Origin: Clostridia bacterium
Lineage (GTDB): Bacteria > Bacillota > Clostridia > TANB77 > CAG-508
Assembly: GCA_017512025.1 (NCBI GenBank)
Contig: JAFWHH010000009.1
Span: 1 to 64,000 of the forward strand
DNA: 64,000 bases
Direction of reading: 5' to 3'
Notes under the pieces: generated by a model
Seen by the model: the letters and a program-made list of their open reading frames with translations, nothing else
The model's database searches: none
What the model was told of the DNA's origin: nothing
Shown here: positions 54,167-63,906 of the stretch, in pieces
How positions within the stretch are numbered: the stretch's first letter is position 1
How the letters are laid out: the number at the start of each line of letters is the position of its first letter
Program-made: the position numbers and the translations under genes

Positions 54167-54610
54167 TTAAACAAGATTAATAAGCATATTCTTAAATATA
54201 CTTGCTCTTAATAAGTCTCTATAACCACTTGGAACAATAAGTACGTTATCACTTGTTGCTACCTTTAATAGCTTAGCTTGTTCCTTGGTTATTACATCAT
54301 ATGAAAGTAAATTACTTATGAAAATATCTGCTTCTTGTGAAGTAATTTCATCATTTATACTTTCAATTACATGCATTATGTATTTGCTCTTTGAAATATT
54401 CATCTTCTTTATTGTGATGTGTCCACCACCACCACGTTTACTTTCTACGTAATATCCTTGTGCTGGTTTAAATCTTGTTGCTATTACGTAATTTATTTGT
54501 GATGGCACACAATTAAATTGTTCCGCTAGATCATTTCTTTGTATTTCTATGTAGTCTGTTTCATCAAATAATTCCTTTATAAACTCTTCTATCATATCTG
54601 ACATTCTCAT
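54167..54610 (-). CDS. ctsR: CtsR, heat-shock repressor of clp genes
   Basis: A 147-residue CtsR. The winged helix-turn-helix in residues 1-70 includes NDLAEQFNCVPSQINYVIAT and the wing VESKRGGGGHITIKKM with the conserved glycines that sense heat. It represses its own operon through the boxes upstream and is removed by McsB and ClpC-ClpP under stress. First gene of the operon. Confidence 0.95.
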   Translation of the reverse strand: MRMSDMIEEFIKELFDETDYIEIQRNDLAEQFNCVPSQINYVIATRFKPAQGYYVESKRGGGGHITIKKMNISKSKYIMHVIESINDEITSQEADIFISNLLSYDVITKEQAKLLKVATSDNVLIVPSGYRDLLRASIFKNMLINLV

Positions 54611-54634
54611 AATGGAATCCTCCTTTCTTGACTT

Positions 54635-54720
54635 TGACTTTCTTTGACCTTACATTATATTATATTCTTTATTTTCATAAAGTCAATACTTTTTGCAAAA
54701 ATTTTTGACCTTTTTTGACT
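54635..54720 (-). promoter_or_regulatory. ctsR promoter flanked by two CtsR boxes
   Basis: -35 TTGACT (54681-54686), 16 bp, -10 TATAAT (54659-54664). One CtsR box, AGTCAAA-AAA-GGTCAAA (54704-54720), lies just before the -35; the second, GGTCAAA-GAA-AGTCAAA (54635-54651), just after the -10. Each is a direct repeat of the known heptad with three-base spacing. Confidence 0.9.
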
Positions 54721-54732
54721 TTTGTATAAAAA

Positions 54733-54773
54733 TAGTAGCCACTAGCATCCTCTAATCCTTGCTAGTAGCTACT
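54733..54773 (-). terminator. terminator of the YkgJ-like gene
   Basis: Stem AGTAGC.ACTAGCA/TGCTAGT.GCTACT, followed by ATTTTTATAC. Confidence 0.78.
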
Positions 54774-54782
54774 TTATACCTA

Positions 54783-55397
54783 TTATGGTTTTAATTTACA
54801 TATTATCTTCTTTGCCCTCTTTATATTCTTTGACACACACTTCTCTAGATCAACATCTTCACTTTTGTAATTATAATAAACTAAATTAAATATATCTTCT
54901 TGATATTTTGCAGGAATTCTATACCATACCTTCTGTACACCTTCTACGAAGTTAATCCATTCCATATATATCTTTTTATACTTAAGGTATATCCCCTTCT
55001 TCCCATCTAGCCAGTCAATTACTTTCGTATCAACTTGTCCTGGACAATCACATGAATCCTGCTTAAAAAACAAATCTTTTTGTAGATCTACTGGAACTAG
55101 TGGGAATGTTGCGCACTGCATTGGTCTTACTGGATGTATAGTACATCTTGAAGTAATACCATCATTCATAATACATCTTCTATGACTACCACGAGCTCTA
55201 ATAACAAGCTCTAATGGTTGGCCTTCCAACTTTTCTGTATATATTTCAACAAACTCGTGTAGTGATAGTTGCATGTATCTGCTTATCTCAATAATATTTA
55301 CTGGTGTTATTTTTATATCACCTCTATTGATGCAGCACTTATCACATATATCACATCCAAGCTTTGTTTTTGATTTAAGACTTACATATGATCCCAT
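54783..55397 (-). CDS. YkgJ-family cysteine-cluster protein
   Basis: A 204-residue protein with the YkgJ cluster: CDICDKCCINRG near residue 15, CIMNDG and SRCTIHPVRPMQCATFPL in the middle, and DSCDCPGQ. These cysteines probably bind zinc or an iron-sulphur cluster. The function of the family is not settled. The gene is on its own transcript behind the ctsR promoter region. Confidence 0.85.
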   Translation of the reverse strand: MGSYVSLKSKTKLGCDICDKCCINRGDIKITPVNIIEISRYMQLSLHEFVEIYTEKLEGQPLELVIRARGSHRRCIMNDGITSRCTIHPVRPMQCATFPLVPVDLQKDLFFKQDSCDCPGQVDTKVIDWLDGKKGIYLKYKKIYMEWINFVEGVQKVWYRIPAKYQEDIFNLVYYNYKSEDVDLEKCVSKNIKRAKKIICKLKP

Positions 55398-55433
55398 ACT
55401 CCAGCTACCTTTCTAAAAAATCTACATGCAAAA

Positions 55434-55474
55434 ACTCCCACAACATACCTAAGTTACAAGTACGTTGTGGAAGT
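55434..55474 (-). terminator. terminator of the gene at 55502
   Basis: Stem CTTCCACAACGTAC/GTATGTTGTGGGAG followed by TTTTTG. Confidence 0.72.
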
Positions 55475-55501
55475 ATTAATCAAACACTATATTGATACAT
55501 A

Positions 55502-55957
55502 CTATTTATCTTTTTTGAACAGGCTCTTTATCTTGTTGATGATTCTCTTAATAAAGTTATCATTATTCTTGCTTATATCAACTGGTAGATTCTCACTGTT
55601 GATTGGTTCACTTTGCTCATTTTGGCTCTTTTCAAAGATTTTATTAACGTCATATTTCTCATTTTTAGCCTTTTCTTCTTCGATAGAGTTCTGTTTTAAT
55701 ATCTTTTCGATGATACCTTTTTGTTTTTCGTTAGCAAAATAATTCATATATAGAGCAACAATAACAGTATTAGCCTCTTTTGAAATTGCTTGTTTGTCTA
55801 CTTCTAAATCCTGGTTATATTCGTACTTATAATTCTTATCACAATTATCTTCATAAAACTGAAGTTCTGATTTTGGTATTCTTTCAAGCTCATCCTCAGG
55901 AATGTGCTTTAAAATCTCTAAAACTTCTGTGTATGCTCTTGCATATTTTTTCTCCAT
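55502..55957 (-). CDS. hypothetical protein
   Basis: A 151-residue helical protein (MEKKYARAYTEVLEILKHIP) with a conserved-looking core DELERIPKSELQFYEDNCDK and a low-complexity tail ending in a basic amphipathic stretch (FIKRIINKIKSLFKKDK). It resembles a widespread clostridial hypothetical family. Function unknown; it follows a short gene and relQ, probably in one transcript. Confidence 0.68.
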   Translation of the reverse strand: MEKKYARAYTEVLEILKHIPEDELERIPKSELQFYEDNCDKNYKYEYNQDLEVDKQAISKEANTVIVALYMNYFANEKQKGIIEKILKQNSIEEEKAKNEKYDVNKIFEKSQNEQSEPINSENLPVDISKNNDNFIKRIINKIKSLFKKDK

Positions 55958-55980
55958 AATTACTCCCCCAAGTGATTATT

Positions 55981-56151
55981 TTATCTTTCGTTATTTGTAA
56001 GTACCTCTTTAGTTGCTCTTCCTTCCCTACATAAGCAATTCTGATAGTCATCGTATTCTTCATGCGTAATTCCTGCTTTGAGGGCTGATTGTGTTATACT
56101 TTTCATTACTGGGTACGTCTTTTCAACACCTGTAACCTCAACAACTTCCAT
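55981..56151 (-). CDS. small hypothetical protein
   Basis: A 56-residue protein (MEVVEVTGVEKTYPVMKSIT) with a helical middle and a CLCREGRATKE end. CGGAGGAC precedes the ATG; an earlier in-frame start would overlap relQ. Not recognised. It lies 16 bases after relQ. Confidence 0.55.
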   Translation of the reverse strand: MEVVEVTGVEKTYPVMKSITQSALKAGITHEEYDDYQNCLCREGRATKEVLTNNER

Positions 56152-56167
56152 CTTGTCCTCCGTATAT

Positions 56168-56833
56168 TTATTCACCAACATTCTTTATAGAAACCATTTG
56201 ATTGTCCATATTATTTATAATCTTGGCACATTTAACTAATTCATTAGAAACCTTTTTACTTAACTTATTATTGTTCTTGTATTTAATATCATGCTCTAAA
56301 CTAGCCCAGAAATCCATTGCTAATGTTCTAACTTGAATTTCTACTTTAACTGGTATTGTCTGTCTCAAAACTTGAACTGGAACTTCAACTACCATATGGT
56401 AACTTGCGTATCCGCTCTTCTTTGGTTTAGCCACATAGTCTTTTTCAATAAGCACATTTATATCTGGTGTATTTTTTAATACATCAACGACTGTATATAT
56501 ATCGTCTTTCATTGGACATACAATTCTAACACCTGCAACATCGTTTATATTTTCAACCATGCTTTGATATGTTAGCTCTTGTTTTCTGCCCTCTAATTTT
56601 TTAATAATGCTCTCTGGTTTCTTTATCCTTGTTTTTGTATGATCAATTACTGAACATCCATAAAAAAATTTAAATTCATCTTGAAGTATTTCTAACTTTG
56701 TTTCTAGCCCTTTAATCGCAGCGGAATAGACAAACATTAATTTACTATATGTATCATCTGATGAATTAATTTTATCTGAGTTAACTAGAAAATTGTCCAA
56801 CCTCAGCACCTGTTTACTCTGTATATCACCCAT
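56168..56833 (-). CDS. relQ: small alarmone synthetase, RelQ-like
   Basis: A 221-residue (p)ppGpp synthetase that transfers pyrophosphate from ATP to GTP or GDP. It lacks hydrolase and TGS domains. RelA/SpoT synthetase motifs: KKPESIIKKLEGRK, NDVAGVRIVCPMKDDIY, PKKSGYASYHMVVEV and VKVEIQVRTLAMDFWASLEH. Size and absence of extra domains fit the RelQ/RelP (YjbM/YwaC) group; RelQ against RelP is not certain from the sequence. Confidence 0.9.
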   Translation of the reverse strand: MGDIQSKQVLRLDNFLVNSDKINSSDDTYSKLMFVYSAAIKGLETKLEILQDEFKFFYGCSVIDHTKTRIKKPESIIKKLEGRKQELTYQSMVENINDVAGVRIVCPMKDDIYTVVDVLKNTPDINVLIEKDYVAKPKKSGYASYHMVVEVPVQVLRQTIPVKVEIQVRTLAMDFWASLEHDIKYKNNNKLSKKVSNELVKCAKIINNMDNQMVSIKNVGE

Positions 56834-56978
56834 AAATTAATTCCTCCTTTGCATAATAACATTCTATAGTACATTTGTTTCCTTTTAATATTTTTTATGT
56901 GATTTTTTTGTGACCACACAACAATTAAATATACTCCAAATTTCTATATGGTTATTAATACTAGAAAAAGATTAAAAA

Positions 56979-57031
56979 AAACTTAAAGCTATAATAATAT
57001 TTTTTTCCAACACTATTATAACTTTAAGTTT
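56979..57031 (-). terminator. terminator of the large paralogue at 57062
   Basis: Long stem AAACTTAAAG.TATAATA/TATTATA.CTTTAAGTTT, followed by TTTTTAATC. Confidence 0.75.
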
Positions 57032-57061
57032 CTTTATGTACAAGATATTTTTAAAATATTT

Positions 57062-59743
57062 TTATGCCTCAGGGCTATCATTTCCCTGATTTACTTTTGC
57101 ATATTTACGTGCATCATATGAGCTTTCAATAGCTCTTATGATATCTAGATTATCCATAATAAACGCTTTTGCTTCTTCTTTATCCATTGGAACTGATGGA
57201 AGATCAGCTGTTTTCATAACTACTTTTCTCCCCCAGTTTCTTGTATGGTTAGCACTTCTTATATATTTTTTGTTTCTATTAAACTCTTTTCTTGATGTAG
57301 CATTTCCCATTAGATCCATAGTTCCATTTGGATTATTAATCTGCTCGAGAACAATCTTAAGAGGAACAATATATGTTCTACCATCTTTTCCCTCAAGATA
57401 AGCTACTTTTTTATCCATTACTGGAATTACAACATAATCTTTAAATACTGGACATTTCTTAGTGTCTATTTCAAGATATTCAGTAGCACCAAGAGCAATA
57501 TATAAATCTAGAATACATCCACCATCAATACCAACTGCACCCCTTGTATATATTTGAATTTGTGAATTATCTGTATCTGATGAATTTGTTAAATCTTCAA
57601 TTGGACTTCCTTCAACACCTTTTTCTTTAAGTAAGTTCCAGTCTTTAATAATACCATACTTCTCGTTAATCTCATTTGCAACCTCAATCGAAATAACACC
57701 AGCGTCTGCTAATCCGTATAGCTCTGAATATGTTAATCTATCTGTTAAATATAACTCAAGTAAAGTACTTGTTCCTCTACCAGATTTAGTCATTCCCTTT
57801 TCATCTAAGCCAATATCAATATCCTCTATTATCTGAGCTAGATTTTGATATGAAAGCTTAGGTGGTATTTCGTTACCATCATTGTCAATTGTTGGTCTTG
57901 TCATTTCTATAAGTTTTGTTGTCGTTTCAAACCCCTGTATAATTCTAGCATTCATACCTTGTTTAATAAGTTTACATGCATAATCAAAGTCAGTATCAAG
58001 AACTTCCTCAAACATTGTTAGATTTTGAACTAACCCTGCATTAAATACATCAATAATCAATTGTGTATTACTTTTGTGCTTTTTACAATAATTAACTATA
58101 TCATCTTCTGAAGCTTCAAATTTTCTTAATATATCAATACTTACTATGCTATCTCTATATAATAAAAATCCTTCAGTAACTAAACTTGCTGCATTTAATC
58201 CGCTCTTTCCTTTTATAAGTGTAGCAATCTCATCTTCTAAATCACGCTCATTTTTTCTATATAACTCATGTATAACATTTTTATAGAATTCATCATATGA
58301 ATCCACCTTGCTTACATTTGAATGTTTTCTTGATATTTTTAGTATTGTTTCTGGTGTATGATATTCTAATAACTTTTCTTCTGAAATTGTTGGTATCTCT
58401 CCCATTTCAGATGCAATAACTCTATTTCTATTATCCATATACTGCTTAACAATATCTTCAATACTTAAATATCCAATTTCTTCTAAACGTCTTAAATCAG
58501 TTAGTGATATTTCGCTATTTTCAAATAATAACCATATTTTTTCTGATTCTTTTCCCTCAAAACATTTTGTATTTCCTGTAGATAATAATAATCCTATTTT
58601 CTTTTCAATCGAAATGTTATCATTAAGAATGTCTCTTACAGTAACATACTTGCGTAAGTCTTTAAGCTCTATCTCTTTTTCAAAATATAACTGAAGTAAT
58701 TGCTCCGGAAGCATATATTGTAATAGCTCTTTATCCTTGCCATATTTATATATTTCAAAAACCGTCTCTTTGTTAATAATTTGCTTAAATTCCTCCATAG
58801 AAAACATACCAGCTTTTGAATGATCATGCTCTGGAGTTGAAGAAGTGATATATTTAACTACTTTTTTACGATCAATAATACTGTCTCCACATTCTCTTAT
58901 AAATCCTTCAAACTCTTCTCTAGTAAAGTACTCTTCAATGTATTGAATTACCTCATCATCAGTAAGGTTTTTTAGATCTAATGCTTCCGGAAGAATTGAA
59001 AATCTTGTAGCATATTTTCTAAATGCTGTGGAAATACACCCATATTTTATTCCGTTAGCCACCCATGTACATTCATCAATAGTTTTTATACAAAATTCAA
59101 TAAGTCCATCTGCGTACTTTGTAATCAGTTCATTTACAACTTCCTTATTTGGAACCTTGCCAAAAGATTTTTTATACGCATGAAGAATAAAGAATGCATC
59201 CAAAAAAGATTCTGTTATAAATCTTTCATATGTTAGCTTTGTATATTCTTTTCTACCTTCTTCACCTTGTACCACATATTCTCTATTTACAATATACTTA
59301 TCAACATCTGCATCAACACGCTTGTCTGACTCATCCATTGCATCAATAGTTTCTTTATCGACTTTCTCAGGTAATTGGAACTGTGGATCATATTTTCGCA
59401 AGTATGCAAGTCTAACGTTGCTCAATGGTTCAAGAGCAACAGTTTTAATATATCTTTGTATTAATCCAAGTACATCTGTAAATATATATTCCCTATTTAC
59501 CCCATCTTCAAACTTAATCTTCATCTTTATATCTCGATAATCTTTTGCATTGTTATATCTAACATTATTAGGATTTAATACAGCCTTTGCAAGTTGTTTT
59601 GGTGTAATAATCTCTTTGCTCAAATCCTCATCTAGATTACCTATTGAAACATTGTTATTAGCTAATTTTTTGAATAAATTCGCCTGCTCTGGGGTTAATT
59701 TCCCTTTCTTAATTCTTGCATTATTGGGATCAAAATTTGCCAT
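57062..59743 (-). CDS. large helical-repeat protein, paralogue 1
   Basis: An 893-residue cytoplasmic protein of unknown function. The N-terminal part has a beta segment (IKMKIKFEDGVNREYIFTDV); the middle is helical with repeated L-x-x-L-Y patterns (LLELYLTDRLTYSELYGLAD, LDLYIALG). The C-terminal 130 residues are conserved with the next gene: CPVFKDYVVIPVMDKKVAYL, DGRTYIVPLKIVLEQINNPN, then GNATSRKEFNRNKKYIRSAN. No signal peptide or enzyme motif is seen. Its paralogue lies directly upstream. Confidence 0.7.
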   Translation of the reverse strand: MANFDPNNARIKKGKLTPEQANLFKKLANNNVSIGNLDEDLSKEIITPKQLAKAVLNPNNVRYNNAKDYRDIKMKIKFEDGVNREYIFTDVLGLIQRYIKTVALEPLSNVRLAYLRKYDPQFQLPEKVDKETIDAMDESDKRVDADVDKYIVNREYVVQGEEGRKEYTKLTYERFITESFLDAFFILHAYKKSFGKVPNKEVVNELITKYADGLIEFCIKTIDECTWVANGIKYGCISTAFRKYATRFSILPEALDLKNLTDDEVIQYIEEYFTREEFEGFIRECGDSIIDRKKVVKYITSSTPEHDHSKAGMFSMEEFKQIINKETVFEIYKYGKDKELLQYMLPEQLLQLYFEKEIELKDLRKYVTVRDILNDNISIEKKIGLLLSTGNTKCFEGKESEKIWLLFENSEISLTDLRRLEEIGYLSIEDIVKQYMDNRNRVIASEMGEIPTISEEKLLEYHTPETILKISRKHSNVSKVDSYDEFYKNVIHELYRKNERDLEDEIATLIKGKSGLNAASLVTEGFLLYRDSIVSIDILRKFEASEDDIVNYCKKHKSNTQLIIDVFNAGLVQNLTMFEEVLDTDFDYACKLIKQGMNARIIQGFETTTKLIEMTRPTIDNDGNEIPPKLSYQNLAQIIEDIDIGLDEKGMTKSGRGTSTLLELYLTDRLTYSELYGLADAGVISIEVANEINEKYGIIKDWNLLKEKGVEGSPIEDLTNSSDTDNSQIQIYTRGAVGIDGGCILDLYIALGATEYLEIDTKKCPVFKDYVVIPVMDKKVAYLEGKDGRTYIVPLKIVLEQINNPNGTMDLMGNATSRKEFNRNKKYIRSANHTRNWGRKVVMKTADLPSVPMDKEEAKAFIMDNLDIIRAIESSYDARKYAKVNQGNDSPEA

Positions 59744-59839
59744 CCTACATCCTCCTTTATTACTCTGTTTGTAATAAATAATAAAATATGTTGCTATTAT
59801 ACCATTTTTAATGGTATATGTAAACTAAGTAAATATAGA

Positions 59840-59871
59840 AAAACCTTGAAGCTTTCATACTTCAAGGTTTT
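59840..59871 (-). terminator. terminator between the two large paralogues
   Basis: Stem AAAACCTTGAAG/CTTCAAGGTTTT with an eight-base loop, then TCTATATTT. Confidence 0.8.
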
Positions 59872-59886
59872 ATATTATCTTTATTC

Positions 59887-62514
59887 TTATCCTCTTAAAA
59901 CAGCTTTTCTATGATCGTATGATTGTTTAACTTCTTCGATCAAACTTGCATTTTTCTTCTTGAATAATTTGACATCATTCTCATCCATAACAGAGCTAAT
60001 TTCAGCCGCTTTCTTAAGAGTATTTTCAACCCAATTCTTTGTATGGTTTGTACTTCTAACAAAACGTTTATCTCTATTAAAATCATTTCTTGAAGTAGCA
60101 TTACCAATTAAGTCCATTTGACCTCTTGGATTGTTTATTTGCTCAAGTATTATCTTTAATGGAAGTATGTATGTTCTACCATCGTCTCCTTCTAAGAATC
60201 CAATCTTCTTTCCAACAATTGGTATAATAACATAACCATCAAATACTGGACACTCTTCACCATCTATTTCTATAACGCTTTTAGCTCCCATTTTAGAGTA
60301 AAACTCATAAATATATTTAGACTCAATACCAATAGCCTCCCTTTTACTACTTGGAGATGGTCTTGGTGTTGGTTTTGGTCCTGGGATTGGTTCTGGTCTA
60401 TATAGATTATCTATTGGTTGACCACTAACACCTACTCTTTCAAGTGCAGCTACACCTTGATCTAAGTTGAAGTGATCATCAATCTCATCCGCTTCTTCCT
60501 TAGAAATAATTCCTGCATCTACCATATCATATAAATCTGTATATCTAATTGTTCCATCTAAATATAAGTCTAGTAACGTAGTTGTTTTATCTCCGGCTCT
60601 TTCTTCTTTGTTTAATCCTGTAACAATATCATTCTTAATCTCAGCTAATTGCTCTAATGTAAGTAATGGTTCAACTGGAATACCAGCGTAGTTAACGTCT
60701 GAAGTAAATGTAATCAGCTGTGAAGTTGCATAGAATCCTTCAATAATTCTTGCACTCATTCCCTTTTTGATTAATTCAAATGATCTTTCATCAAAATCTT
60801 CATCTAAAAGATCTATAACCATATCTTGTGATAAAAGCTCAGCATTAAAGAACTCTATAAGTTTTGTATCGCTCTTGTCACTTATATAATCATTAACTAC
60901 TATACTTTCTGGTATATTTATTCCTTTAAGTTTATCTACTGATAGGAATCCATTGTTATATAGTCTTAAACAAGAAATGTATTCTTTAATGCTTGTTTCA
61001 TCTTTATAAGCCATTATAAAATCTACTACTTCTTGCTCTAAATCTCTTCCAGCTGCAGCATATAGCTCTTTTAAGTCTTTATTATAAAACTCTACTTGCT
61101 CTCCATTCAAAGTATTATTTAGCTCTCTTACTACAATATCTGGTGTAAAGAATTCAACTATCTTCTCATCAGTTATATTTGGAATAACACCAAACTCAGC
61201 TGCTATTTTTCTCTTCTTATCGGCAAAGTAGTTTTTAATTACAGTATTTACATGTAAGTATCTAACTGACTCAAGTTCTTTTATCTCATCATGATTAAAG
61301 TAATCCTTTTCAAATAACTCCCATATTAATGCTGTCTCTGTTTTAGGAAATACTCTTTCACCATTACCAGACATTAATATCTCCATTTTAGAATCTTTAG
61401 ATATCTTAGATGTTAGTAATTGCTCTAAAGTTGTATATCTTGGTATTAGAGAAAGCTCTAATTTACCCATATGATATAAGCTAACAAGGTCATTAACATT
61501 CAAATATTTTAATAATTCTTTATTTCCTTTTTCAGCATAACATATAAATACAGAAGCTCTGTTTAATAATGTATGTAGTTCTTCTTCTGTAAAGTATTTT
61601 TTATTTATTAATTGCTTAATAACACCTTTTCTCTCGATTATATAAGCACCATAAGCTTGCATGAACTCTCTTATCTCGTCTCTACTATATAAATCGGTCA
61701 TCATTGTTACTACTTCGTCGTCAACAAATGGTCTAGGTGAATATTCATGCATTAATAAATCTACACCACCAGCATCTCTTGTTGTTAATTGATATATATA
61801 TTTAAATGATGTTTTTTCACGTCCCATGGCTTTATCAATTGCAGCAGAATACATAACAGCAATTTTTTCCTCTTCAATAACATGTGGAATAATCTCACGA
61901 GTTGGTTCAACCATATTGCAAATCCTTTTTACTTGTTCCCACATATATACAGCCGAAGTAAAATCATTAGCAAGTAAATCTTCATATAGTAGACAAATAC
62001 CAACTTCTCTTCTATCTGGAGCTTCATTTTCATCACTTCTATGATCATCATACAAAGATGTAACCATTTTATCTATATCAATTCTTTGTTCTTCTGTTCC
62101 TGTATTAATTGATGGAGACTCCACAGTAATTGATCTATGTGCAGAAAGATATGCATTTGATGTTAAATAATATCTATTAATATGGCTATCTGCTAAGTTA
62201 ACCATCATCATAATAACATCTGTTATTTCATATTTTTCTACTGATCCATCATCAAATCTAATTGAAGCATAACCCTTACTATCTATTTTAATTCTACCAG
62301 GTATCATGATAGCTTTAAGAACTCTATCCTCATCTTTTCTACGAAGTCTATGCTTATCTCTTGAAGAGCCATATGTATCTTCTTGTTTTCTAACAAAGAT
62401 ACTTCTATACTCTCTTCCTTCGCTCCCTGTATTAACACTTAATACATCATTTTGAATACTTGCAATGTTTGGCACATTTGAATTTGGTTGTGATTTCTTA
62501 CCTTTCTTACTCAA
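59887..62514 (-). CDS. large helical-repeat protein, paralogue 2
   Basis: An 875-residue paralogue of the protein at 57062, with the same order of features: N-terminal basic and polar stretch, beta segment (RIKIDSKGYASIRFDDGSVE), helical middle (TLLDLYLDGTIRYTDLYDMV), a Pro-rich hinge (PEPIPGPKPTPRPSPSSK) not present in paralogue 1, and the conserved end (YVIIPIVGKKIGFLEGDDGR, QMDLIGNATSRNDFNRDKRF). The start codon appears to be TTG, seven to eight bases after GGAGGG. Function unknown. Confidence 0.7.
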   Translation of the reverse strand: MSKKGKKSQPNSNVPNIASIQNDVLSVNTGSEGREYRSIFVRKQEDTYGSSRDKHRLRRKDEDRVLKAIMIPGRIKIDSKGYASIRFDDGSVEKYEITDVIMMMVNLADSHINRYYLTSNAYLSAHRSITVESPSINTGTEEQRIDIDKMVTSLYDDHRSDENEAPDRREVGICLLYEDLLANDFTSAVYMWEQVKRICNMVEPTREIIPHVIEEEKIAVMYSAAIDKAMGREKTSFKYIYQLTTRDAGGVDLLMHEYSPRPFVDDEVVTMMTDLYSRDEIREFMQAYGAYIIERKGVIKQLINKKYFTEEELHTLLNRASVFICYAEKGNKELLKYLNVNDLVSLYHMGKLELSLIPRYTTLEQLLTSKISKDSKMEILMSGNGERVFPKTETALIWELFEKDYFNHDEIKELESVRYLHVNTVIKNYFADKKRKIAAEFGVIPNITDEKIVEFFTPDIVVRELNNTLNGEQVEFYNKDLKELYAAAGRDLEQEVVDFIMAYKDETSIKEYISCLRLYNNGFLSVDKLKGINIPESIVVNDYISDKSDTKLIEFFNAELLSQDMVIDLLDEDFDERSFELIKKGMSARIIEGFYATSQLITFTSDVNYAGIPVEPLLTLEQLAEIKNDIVTGLNKEERAGDKTTTLLDLYLDGTIRYTDLYDMVDAGIISKEEADEIDDHFNLDQGVAALERVGVSGQPIDNLYRPEPIPGPKPTPRPSPSSKREAIGIESKYIYEFYSKMGAKSVIEIDGEECPVFDGYVIIPIVGKKIGFLEGDDGRTYILPLKIILEQINNPRGQMDLIGNATSRNDFNRDKRFVRSTNHTKNWVENTLKKAAEISSVMDENDVKLFKKKNASLIEEVKQSYDHRKAVLRG

Positions 62515-62598
62515 ATTAAAGCCCTCCTACAAATTTAATAAATTGATAAGAAATATTTTATCATATAATGGATAATATGTAAACTAGTTTTGTGAATA

Positions 62599-63837
62599 TT
62601 ATTTCTCCATCCATTCTTTAAATTTGCATACTCTTTGCTCGTGAAGCTTCTCTTTTAACTTTATACCATCTTCTATACCAAACTTAGCTTTTATCATTTC
62701 TCCATTTACTTCACTAAGTAGTCTTTCACCAATAGTTGCAAATTCAACTTTTCCGTAATAATCACCCCTACAGTTTCTGTCTGAATCAACTATAATCTCC
62801 ATACCAATTAAACCAATTTTAGTCTTTGATATTCTCTCAATAAAATCAACCTGTTTATTTGGTGTCATTCTATAAAAAATACCAGCTCTCATATGCTCTC
62901 TTGAAGCTACTTTGCCATAATCAGCCCAATCATTTGGAAGTTTTAGTCTATTAGATAAATTAATAACTTCTTGAACACCTTTAATATCATGATTAATATG
63001 ATGCGGATACTCTTCTTTTGGAGTAACACCTTTTCCCAAGTCATGTACTAATGCTGCAAATCTTAACTTAACATCTGGTGTTAAAGAAGCACATCTATCA
63101 AGGGCAAACATCGTATGTTCAAAAGCATCACCCTCTGGATGATATTTTTCCGGTTGTAAAGCACCAATTAATTTATATACTTCAATAAAGTGAATGTCTA
63201 GTATATTAGCTTTTCTAAGCTCCTTAAAAAATATTGATGGTTTATCATAAGAAAGTGCTTTTCTAAGTTCGTCAAAAACACGCTCTGGAGAAAGAGCTAA
63301 TAGTTCATCTTTTAATTCCTCCATTAACTTTAGTGTTCCTTCATCAATTTCAAATCCAAGCTTGCATGCAAATCTAGCAGCTCTATATGCTCTTAATGGG
63401 TCTTCTTTAAAAGCTTCTGAAGTTGCTCTTATAATTTTATTCTTAATATCAGATATACCATTAAATGGATCAATTATATCTCCAGTTAGTACATCTTTAG
63501 CAATTGAATTAATAGTAATATCTCTTCTTCTTAAATCCGCTTCTATTGTAATATCTTTACCAATTGTTATATCAAACTCCTTATGACCAATACCTGTCTT
63601 AGATTCGGTTCTTGCAAGAGCAAATTCTTTGCCATCAATTTCAAATACTTCAAATGCTTTGCCTCTTGCAATAGCATCTGGAAATAGATTAATAAATTCA
63701 TCTTCACTAAGACCTGTCACACAGTAATCTTCATCATATACATCTATACCAATTATCATATCTCTAACAGCACCACCAACAAGATACAGATTTCCACCAT
63801 GCTCTTGAATTTTCTTTGCAATATCAATTATATCCAT
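62599..63837 (-). CDS. cca: CCA-adding/poly(A) polymerase-type nucleotidyltransferase
   Basis: A 412-residue class II nucleotidyltransferase. LVGGAVRDMIIGID and the metal-binding YDEDYCV are the head; RRDITINSIAK and DPLRAYRAARFACKLGFEID follow; an HD-type domain is present (ALVHDLGKGV, HHINHDIKGV). It would finish tRNA 3' ends with CCA. Some Clostridia have a poly(A) polymerase of the same fold, so the exact activity is likely but not certain. The second in-frame start (ATGGAT) is preferred. Confidence 0.88.
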   Translation of the reverse strand: MDIIDIAKKIQEHGGNLYLVGGAVRDMIIGIDVYDEDYCVTGLSEDEFINLFPDAIARGKAFEVFEIDGKEFALARTESKTGIGHKEFDITIGKDITIEADLRRRDITINSIAKDVLTGDIIDPFNGISDIKNKIIRATSEAFKEDPLRAYRAARFACKLGFEIDEGTLKLMEELKDELLALSPERVFDELRKALSYDKPSIFFKELRKANILDIHFIEVYKLIGALQPEKYHPEGDAFEHTMFALDRCASLTPDVKLRFAALVHDLGKGVTPKEEYPHHINHDIKGVQEVINLSNRLKLPNDWADYGKVASREHMRAGIFYRMTPNKQVDFIERISKTKIGLIGMEIIVDSDRNCRGDYYGKVEFATIGERLLSEVNGEMIKAKFGIEDGIKLKEKLHEQRVCKFKEWMEK

Positions 63838-63871
63838 AAACACCCTCTCCTATTAAAAACATTATACGAAA

Positions 63872-63900
63872 AAAAGTCGCAATAAACAATTACGACTTTT
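63872..63900 (-). terminator. terminator of the gene entering at the right edge
   Basis: Stem AAAAGTCG/CGACTTTT just before the stop of the partial gene; T-tract follows on the minus strand. Confidence 0.68.
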
Positions 63901-63906
63901 AATTTA

